From DASWJZ01 sp963814905 (GTDB taxonomy: Bacteria; Pseudomonadota; Alphaproteobacteria; Rhizobiales; Afifellaceae), in NCBI GenBank assembly GCA_963814905.1, contig CAWFEM010000001.1:112821-176820 (forward strand): a stretch of DNA of 64,000 nucleotides. Reading direction: 5' to 3'. The position numbers and the translations under genes were made by a program. Position 1 is the first letter of the stretch; every line of letters begins with the position of its first letter. The notes below the pieces were generated by a model that had not been told where the DNA came from, ran no database searches, and was given only the letters and a program-made list of their open reading frames with translations. Below are positions 63,772 through 64,000 of this stretch, one piece after another.

Positions 63772-64000
63772 TCAACGACAGGACGGTCGCCGATCATAGT
63801 CGTAATAATATTCATCATAATAATAGGGCCGCTCGACATAGACCCGCGGCGCAACGAAGACCCGCGGCGCAACGAAGACAGGCGGGGGCTCGTAGCCGTA
63901 GTCGCCGTGGCAACTCACGATGACGCCGTTCCCCAACTCGCGGTAGCCGCCTCGGCACTCGCTAGCCGCATTCGCAGTGGAGGCCGCGACGAGGAGCGCC
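63772..64000 (-). CDS. Secreted Tyr-rich protein, 5' end outside the window
   Basis: The minus-strand frame reads ALLVAASTANAASECRGGYRELGNGVIVSC, the end of a signal peptide (cleavage near NAA-SE) and a mature part with cysteines. It is followed by VFVAPRVFVAPRVYVERPYYYDEYYYDYD. A perfect 18-base tandem repeat (63841-63876) encodes VFVAPR twice. The frame stops at 63772. Another frame continues GDRPVVDRRHDARRQQRDGYYSKG to 63681, so a frameshift at the end is possible. Start and full length are not visible; function is unknown. Confidence 0.5.
   Translation of the reverse strand, partial: ALLVAASTANAASECRGGYRELGNGVIVSCHGDYGYEPPPVFVAPRVFVAPRVYVERPYYYDEYYYDYDRRPSCR

Overview
The window looks like a chromosomal segment of a GC-rich alphaproteobacterium of the order Hyphomicrobiales (Rhizobiales). 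The reasons are a FixL-FixJ-FixK oxygen cascade with a haem-PAS FixL, an NAD-linked FdsGBAD formate dehydrogenase, MocD/MocE-like genes, an Omp25-type beta-barrel remnant, cyclase-TolB-TPR proteins, and intergenic mosaic repeats of the kind seen in this order (AGAGCACGATCC...GATCGTGCTC and CCTCATGCTGAGG types). I cannot name the genus. No tRNA, rRNA, CRISPR array, integrase or transposase was seen.

Layout. 0-0.8 kb: end of a ribose-type ABC permease. 0.8-6.9 kb: a PotABCD-like ABC operon ending in a hydantoin/Asp-Glu racemase, divergent from a GntR/FCD regulator, with a palindrome between them. 7.0-14.1 kb: fdsR-fdsG-fdsB-fdsA-fdsD-fdhD, for NAD-dependent formate oxidation. 14.2-22.7 kb: a micro-oxic island with fixK-usp-P-type ATPase, fixLJ, a lone receiver protein, a K+-channel-like protein and a small cytochrome c; three FixK-type boxes lie in front of the hypothetical gene at 14265, the receiver gene and the cytochrome gene. 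22.7-29.0 kb: a UgpC-type ATPase, a class III cyclase and a carbohydrate-type ABC importer. 29.2-33.5 kb: small-molecule catabolism (questin oxidase-like, cytosine deaminase-like, PuuE/NodB-type deacetylase, 3-hydroxyisobutyrate dehydrogenase family). 33.7-37.1 kb: MocD-like desaturase, MocE-like Rieske protein, an HD-GYP/LuxR fusion and a DUF3303-like protein. 37.2-43.9 kb: a polyol (sorbitol/mannitol-type) ABC operon with SDR dehydrogenase, SorC regulator and HAD phosphatase. 44.1-51.5 kb: a small XRE regulator and a hyfBCEFGI operon for a hydrogenase-4-like membrane complex whose large subunit has lost its nickel ligands. 51.6-58.4 kb: a truncated porin-like gene, then surface-glycan transferases (GT11, GT61 and a 1193-residue GT11-GT4 fusion). 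58.5-62.9 kb: gene remnants, then a trehalose block (beta-phosphoglucomutase, OtsB, GH65), all repeatedly frameshifted. 63-64 kb: small secreted proteins.

How the parts relate. Most catabolic blocks pair an importer with enzymes and a local regulator, and I found a plausible palindromic operator beside four regulators (GntR, FdsR, SorC, XRE). The oxygen cascade appears to control its own neighbourhood.

Sequence quality. At least 15 frame breaks interrupt genes that are otherwise well conserved: single breaks in the racemase, fdhD, the HAD gene and hyfG, two in a permease, and about nine in the trehalose block. Several are one-base changes in short homopolymers, so many may be sequencing errors; the trehalose block is dense enough that real decay is also possible.
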